Origin: Xylanimonas cellulosilytica DSM 15894
Lineage (GTDB): Bacteria > Actinomycetota > Actinomycetes > Actinomycetales > Cellulomonadaceae
DNA length: 64,000 bases
Assembly: GCF_000024965.1 (NCBI RefSeq)
Contig: NC_013530.1
Location: forward strand, 3,348,001 to 3,412,000
Direction of reading: 5' to 3'
Positions 60,199 through 64,000 of this stretch are shown piece by piece. The position numbers were made by a program, and so were the translations under genes. The notes under the pieces are model-generated. The model ran no database searches, was not told where the DNA came from, and saw nothing but the letters and a program-made list of their open reading frames with translations. Within the stretch, counting starts at the first letter, position 1, and the number at the start of each line of letters is the position of its first letter.

Positions 60199-60518
60199 GC
60201 CCGACCGTGCTCGGCCCCACCGTGGACGAGCAGACCCGCTGCATCCACTACCGCACAGCGCTCGACATCGTCGCGATCCGCTTCGCCTGCTGCGGCGACT
60301 ACTACCCCTGCCACCGCTGCCACGAACAGGCCGCCGACCATCCCTCCCGCCCCTGGCCGCCCGAGGCAGGCGACGAGCGCGCCGTGCTCTGCGGGAGCTG
60401 CCGCGAAGAGCTCACCATCGCCCAGTACGTGGCATCCACCCACTGCCCGGCCTGCGGCGCCGCCTTCAACCCCCGGTGCGCGCTCCACCATCCGATGTAC
60501 TTCGAGCTGCCAGCGTGA
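60195..60518 (+). CDS. CHY zinc-finger protein
   Basis: A 107-aa protein with the CHY zinc-finger pattern: C-I-H-Y near the start (RCIHYRTALDIVAIRFACC), then YPCHRCHEQAADH, LCGSCREELTIAQYV and HCPACGAAFNPRCALHH. Nine or more Cys/His pairs could hold three zinc ions. In eukaryotes the domain is part of E3 ligases; the bacterial role is unknown. It is the last gene of the bio operon (GTGA overlap with bioN), perhaps by chance. Confidence 0.88.
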   Translation: MSPTVLGPTVDEQTRCIHYRTALDIVAIRFACCGDYYPCHRCHEQAADHPSRPWPPEAGDERAVLCGSCREELTIAQYVASTHCPACGAAFNPRCALHHPMYFELPA

Positions 60519-60527
60519 TCCGGCGGA

Positions 60528-63470
60528 TCAGTCGATGAGCGTCGAGTGGAAGTAGTCGAAGAGGGCCGTCTCGACGGGCTTCTCGAAGCGCAGGATCATG
60601 CGGACGACGTCGAGCGAGTTGCCCGACGCATCCGGCATCGTCGCCTCCTCGGCGTCATGCGCCGTGGCCTGACCAAGGAAGTAGAAGCCCGTCCCCTCGG
60701 CGTCGTCCTTCTTGACGAAGACGTACAGCGCCACGTCGCCCGAGACGATCGCTTGAACCTCGGAGCTCCGCAGCGTGCGGCGGCTTCGCGTGTACCAGAG
60801 CATCGACGACGGATCGAGGAGGGCATCCTCGTACGCGGTGCTCGCCGAGATCTCGTCGGACTTGTGCAGGGTGACGAAGATCGGGCAGGCGCCGCTCGCA
60901 CGGTCGACCTTGTACCCATAGACGGTGGATGCCCAGCTCCGTGGCCAGCAGAGCTGTCGCAGCGCTTCCTTGCGGGAGTACTGGCGGCCGACCGTGAAGC
61001 GAGCAGACGGGTCGAACCCCTTGCGGACGAGCGACAGTCCCGTGTCGATGATGTCGTCGACCGCACTCGGGAAGTCCGTCGGCGACGCATAGGCGGACGC
61101 GACCTCGCTCTTGAGCGTCACGGCGGAGCCGTCGCGGACGGCGATACCGCTCCCGTAGCGTCTGACGTCCGCCTCGGCAAAGCCGTCCAGGGTGAGCGTG
61201 TCGACCGCGCTCTTGACGTAGGCGGGCGACGTCGGCAGACCCGCCGCGGCAAAGCGTTCGTCGATCTGCGACGACGTCAATCGGCCGTCATTGAGCAGTG
61301 CGCGGAGCAGGACGAACTCGTGGCCTCGCTTCGCTGGAAGCACCTCGTGAGACAGGAGCTGCAAGGCCCGACTGCTCGTCTCCGACAGATCGATCTCCTC
61401 CTTGAGAAGGGACCTGACCAGGGCCGGGTAGTGCTCCTTCTTCGTCGCGAGCACGACGGGGTCGACAGACTCGAAGCGGAAGAAGTCCCAGAGCCGGGGA
61501 ACCGCGCCCACCCGGTTGCGCATCGCGACGACGGCTGCCTTGAGACGCGCCATGTCGTCGAGCTTCGTGTCCCGGATCGACTCGAGGACCCGCTGCTGCG
61601 CGATCTTGTCGAACTGCACGCTGGACAGTCCCGGGAGCGCCCCTGCTTCCTCGACGGCGATGAGGTTCTGGCGCAAGGACTCCTTGTTGAGCGAGTCATC
61701 GCCGAACAACGCAATCGGGATCAGGAAGTTGTTGGCATAGTTCCCGATGAAGTCGAGGACGACCAGGTACTCCTTCTGGTCGCACTTGCGCAGCCCGCGC
61801 CCCAGCTGCTGGACGAACACGATGGCCGACTGCGTCTGGCGCAGCATGATGACCTGGTTGATCGAGGGGATGTCCACGCCCTCGTTGAACACGTCCACGG
61901 TCAGGATGTAGTCGAGCTCGCCCGACTCCAGCTGCTCAACGGTTCTCTCGCGGTGCTCGATCGAGTCCACGCCGGTGAGCGACGCCGTACGCAACGGGCG
62001 GCCACGCAGCAGCGAGCGGTTCAGCACGTCCGAGAGCCGGCGTGCCTCCTGGGTGCGACTGCAGAAGATCAACCCGCGCGGGGCCGTGCCGGCCTGGGCG
62101 TACGTCTCCAATGCCCAGATCAGATGGCTGACCCGCTGCGGCGAGACGAGCAGGTCGAGATCACTGAGGGCGTCGACGGTCGTGTCGTCGTCGAACGTGG
62201 CGTCCGTGATCCCGTAGTAGTGGAACGGGGTCAGCATGTCCTCGTCGAGTGCCCGGTTGAGCCGGATCTCGTACGGCACGTTGTAGTGAAAGAGCTCGAA
62301 GACGTTGAACCCGTCGGTGCGCTCGGGTGTCGCCGTCATGCCGAGCATGAACACCGGGTCGAAATGTCCGATGACCCGCCGATGCGTCGGGGATCCCCCA
62401 CGGTGGGCTTCGTCGACGATGACGTAGTCGAAGACGTCAGCGGGGAACCGGGCGAGCACGTCGGGCTGAGCCAGCGTCTGCACGGTGGCGAACAGGTAGC
62501 GGGCGGCGAAGTCCTTCGACGATCCGGTCAGCTTGCCGTAGTCGCTCGCGTCGCCGCCCAGCACCTTGCGGTACTCCTGGATGGTGCGGTCGAGGATCTG
62601 TTCACGGTGGACGACGAAGAGGAGGCGCCGCGGGTTGACGGCCCGTACGTCGAGCGCAGACAGGATCGTCTTGCCCGTACCGGTCGCCGAGATGACGATG
62701 GCACGCTTCTCGCCACTGTCCCGGACCGCGGCGAGCGCGTTCAGCGCATCACGCTGCATCCGGTTGGGTGTGATCGTCGTCGGCAGGAGCGACGGCGACC
62801 GTTCCTCAAGCGGCGCCGTCGGGTGCGGCACCAGGGCTGAGACGTCGCGGGGCACCCGTGGCGGTCGCTGCGCAGGCCGCACGTACGTCTTCGCGTACTG
62901 CTCGATCCATTCCTGGGTGATCGGGACCGAGTCCGCGACCTGGAGCTCGACGAGGTGTGCGAGCTGCGCGGCGAGGTCACTGTCCGGCGATGCCGAAACC
63001 TTGAGGTTCCACTCGTGGTTCCTGAGCAGGGCGCTTGGGGTGAGATTCGAGCTGCCCATCATCGTCGTCACGGCGTTTGCGTGTTCGAAGATGTAGCCCT
63101 TGGGATGGAACCCGTCGGCATTGTGCAAGCGCACGTCGATCCCGAGGGCCCGCAGATTGTGCAGCTCGGCGAAGGCCTCGGGTGAGTTGAAGCCGAGGTA
63201 GTCGGAGGTGATGATCCGCCCGACACCGTCGAACTCCACGAGGGCTTGCTTGAGCTGGGCAACAGCTGCGGGCGCGACGAAGGCGACGGAGAACGTGAAG
63301 GAGCTGCAGCGACGCAGCTCGCTGAGGATCTCGTGCAGCACCGTGCTGCCGTCGCCGTTCAGGATGATGCGTGGATTGTGGTGTCGCGGTGCTCCGTGCG
63401 TCTGCGTGCTGAGGAAGCCGAAGTCGACATCGAGCCTGAACTGCTGGTTCCAGGTGAAGTCCGTGGTCAC
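60528..63470 (-). CDS. PLD-nuclease / superfamily 2 helicase / DUF3427 protein
   Basis: A 980-aa multi-domain protein. A phospholipase D-type nuclease domain is at the N-terminus (about 20-200) with GFHPKGYIF (HxK) and GSSNLTPSAL. A helicase core (about 235-650) has Walker A SATGTGKTI, DEAH-type IVDEAHRGG, MTATPERTDG and motif VI QQLGRGLRKCDQ. The C-terminal DUF3427 region runs from about 700 to the end. A GTG start at 63470 overlaps the NUDIX gene by four bases. This architecture occurs sporadically in bacteria and points to DNA or RNA processing, possibly phage defence; not proven. Confidence 0.9.
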   Translation of the reverse strand: MTTDFTWNQQFRLDVDFGFLSTQTHGAPRHHNPRIILNGDGSTVLHEILSELRRCSSFTFSVAFVAPAAVAQLKQALVEFDGVGRIITSDYLGFNSPEAFAELHNLRALGIDVRLHNADGFHPKGYIFEHANAVTTMMGSSNLTPSALLRNHEWNLKVSASPDSDLAAQLAHLVELQVADSVPITQEWIEQYAKTYVRPAQRPPRVPRDVSALVPHPTAPLEERSPSLLPTTITPNRMQRDALNALAAVRDSGEKRAIVISATGTGKTILSALDVRAVNPRRLLFVVHREQILDRTIQEYRKVLGGDASDYGKLTGSSKDFAARYLFATVQTLAQPDVLARFPADVFDYVIVDEAHRGGSPTHRRVIGHFDPVFMLGMTATPERTDGFNVFELFHYNVPYEIRLNRALDEDMLTPFHYYGITDATFDDDTTVDALSDLDLLVSPQRVSHLIWALETYAQAGTAPRGLIFCSRTQEARRLSDVLNRSLLRGRPLRTASLTGVDSIEHRERTVEQLESGELDYILTVDVFNEGVDIPSINQVIMLRQTQSAIVFVQQLGRGLRKCDQKEYLVVLDFIGNYANNFLIPIALFGDDSLNKESLRQNLIAVEEAGALPGLSSVQFDKIAQQRVLESIRDTKLDDMARLKAAVVAMRNRVGAVPRLWDFFRFESVDPVVLATKKEHYPALVRSLLKEEIDLSETSSRALQLLSHEVLPAKRGHEFVLLRALLNDGRLTSSQIDERFAAAGLPTSPAYVKSAVDTLTLDGFAEADVRRYGSGIAVRDGSAVTLKSEVASAYASPTDFPSAVDDIIDTGLSLVRKGFDPSARFTVGRQYSRKEALRQLCWPRSWASTVYGYKVDRASGACPIFVTLHKSDEISASTAYEDALLDPSSMLWYTRSRRTLRSSEVQAIVSGDVALYVFVKKDDAEGTGFYFLGQATAHDAEEATMPDASGNSLDVVRMILRFEKPVETALFDYFHSTLID

Positions 63471-63871
63471 GACGCGAGGTCTGCCTGGATCTTCTCGACA
63501 GCGGGAATGTCCGCGGGCGCCCACCGAAGCGTGTCCAGCTCGGCGGGTGGAAGCCATCGCACGTCGGAGTGCTCGGTCAGCGTCGGTGTTCCAGAGACGA
63601 GCTCGCAGTAGTGCGTCGTGAGGGTGACGACGCCGAAGTCGTACTCGTGGGACGTGGTCTCGACCCGCTCCCCGACCTCGACGACGCAGCGCAACTCCTC
63701 GTTGATCTCACGCTTCAGCGCTTCCCGCGGGCTCTCGCCCGGCTCGATCTTCCCCCCTGGGAACTCCCACATCCCGGCGAGGCTGCCCTGTGGGCCACGC
63801 TGCGCACAGAGGATCAGGCCCTGGTCGATGACGACGGCGCCAACGACGTTGATCTGCTTTTTCGATCCCAC
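63467..63871 (-). CDS. MutT-like NUDIX pyrophosphohydrolase
   Basis: A 134-aa protein close to the MutT type: INVVGAVVIDQGLILCAQRG, then MWEFPGGKIEPGESPREALK. The NUDIX box spans 40-62 (G-x5-E-x7-RE-x2-EE). It is typically specific for (deoxy)nucleoside triphosphates such as oxidised dGTP. It is translationally coupled to the PLD-helicase (GTGA overlap), so its substrate may be linked to that enzyme. GTG start at 63871. Confidence 0.93.
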   Translation of the reverse strand: MGSKKQINVVGAVVIDQGLILCAQRGPQGSLAGMWEFPGGKIEPGESPREALKREINEELRCVVEVGERVETTSHEYDFGVVTLTTHYCELVSGTPTLTEHSDVRWLPPAELDTLRWAPADIPAVEKIQADLAS

Positions 63872-63942
63872 ACGCGGAGCTTTCCACGGCCAGCCGGCCG
63901 GACCAAGCGCCCAGCCGGCTCACGTCCAGGTTTCGCCCGCCC

Positions 63943-64000
63943 TCAGGTGCCGTCGTCGCCCGCGTCGAAGGCCCGCGCGTAGAGGTCCCTCGCCTCGCGC
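63943..64000 (-). CDS. C-terminal end of a gene cut by the right window edge
   Basis: The minus strand reads R-E-A-R-D-L-Y-A-R-A-F-D-A-G-D-D-G-T then TGA at 63943. The amino-acid composition is protein-like, but only 18 residues are visible, so no family can be named. The 71-bp gap to the NUDIX start holds nothing recognisable. Confidence 0.4.
   Translation of the reverse strand, partial: REARDLYARAFDAGDDGT

Overview
The window is high-GC (about 73 percent by eye) and gene-dense, with many GTG starts, 1-4 bp stop/start overlaps, a GlnR-type regulator, a Crp/GlxR-type regulator, DUF2516, DUF4012 and LPxTG proteins, and a DtxR-type iron box. Together these point to an actinobacterium. I infer the order Micrococcales (Cellulomonadaceae/Promicromonosporaceae type). 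No 16S or other species marker is present, so this stays an inference.

Layout. 1-24.5 kb is core chromosome: a large flavin/Fe-S oxidoreductase, OsmC, an ECF sigma/anti-sigma-like pair, DUF4012 and sortase-substrate surface proteins, dtd/asparaginase/DUF2516, a VapBC-type module, a FUSC transporter, the ygfZ/nitrobindin-like/36-aa-peptide operon, a DUF4395-thioredoxin pair, YceI, glnR, nth, a crp-type regulator, ridA/DUF4177, a class A penicillin-binding protein and a metallophosphoesterase. At 24.64 kb lies tRNA-Pro(CGG). Its 3' half plus most of its terminator recurs as a perfect 76-bp direct repeat at 29.04 kb, and together the repeats bracket a 4.4-kb island with no integrase. The island carries a tightly overlapped four-gene minus-strand operon (TIGR04255-like protein, HTH protein, SQTCD-motif protein, NNKYKHG-motif protein), and it is my best candidate for an undescribed system. 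29.1-31.3 kb is decayed DNA holding a frameshifted pseudogene and gene scraps.

31.9-34.1 kb shows a second, different insertion. A DUF4143-type AAA ATPase gene, preceded by four 14-mers spaced every 23 bp, is flanked by a 313/312-bp duplication (about 98 percent identical) of the 3' end of a FecCD permease gene. Next come an iron-regulated siderophore ABC operon, a MacB/FtsX-type exporter, an AlbA_2-domain regulator-like protein with its own inverted repeat, a ferredoxin reductase-like flavoprotein and DAHP synthase. DAHP synthase is preceded by a clear attenuator: a 21-aa leader peptide containing Trp-Tyr-Trp-Arg-Phe followed by a terminator hairpin.

48.6-55.2 kb is an amine-utilisation locus: a copper amine oxidase, two APC permeases and an IclR regulator. 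After tRNA-Lys(TTT) comes a biotin-uptake operon: a TetR regulator with a double palindromic operator, BioY, a short acyl-CoA ligase, a thiolase lacking one catalytic Cys, BioM, BioN and a CHY zinc-finger protein. The right end holds a NUDIX hydrolase overlapping a PLD-helicase-DUF3427 protein. A 61-bp near-perfect palindrome occurs twice (4638 and 45332), suggesting a dispersed REP-like element. I saw no CRISPR array, transposase, rRNA or origin.
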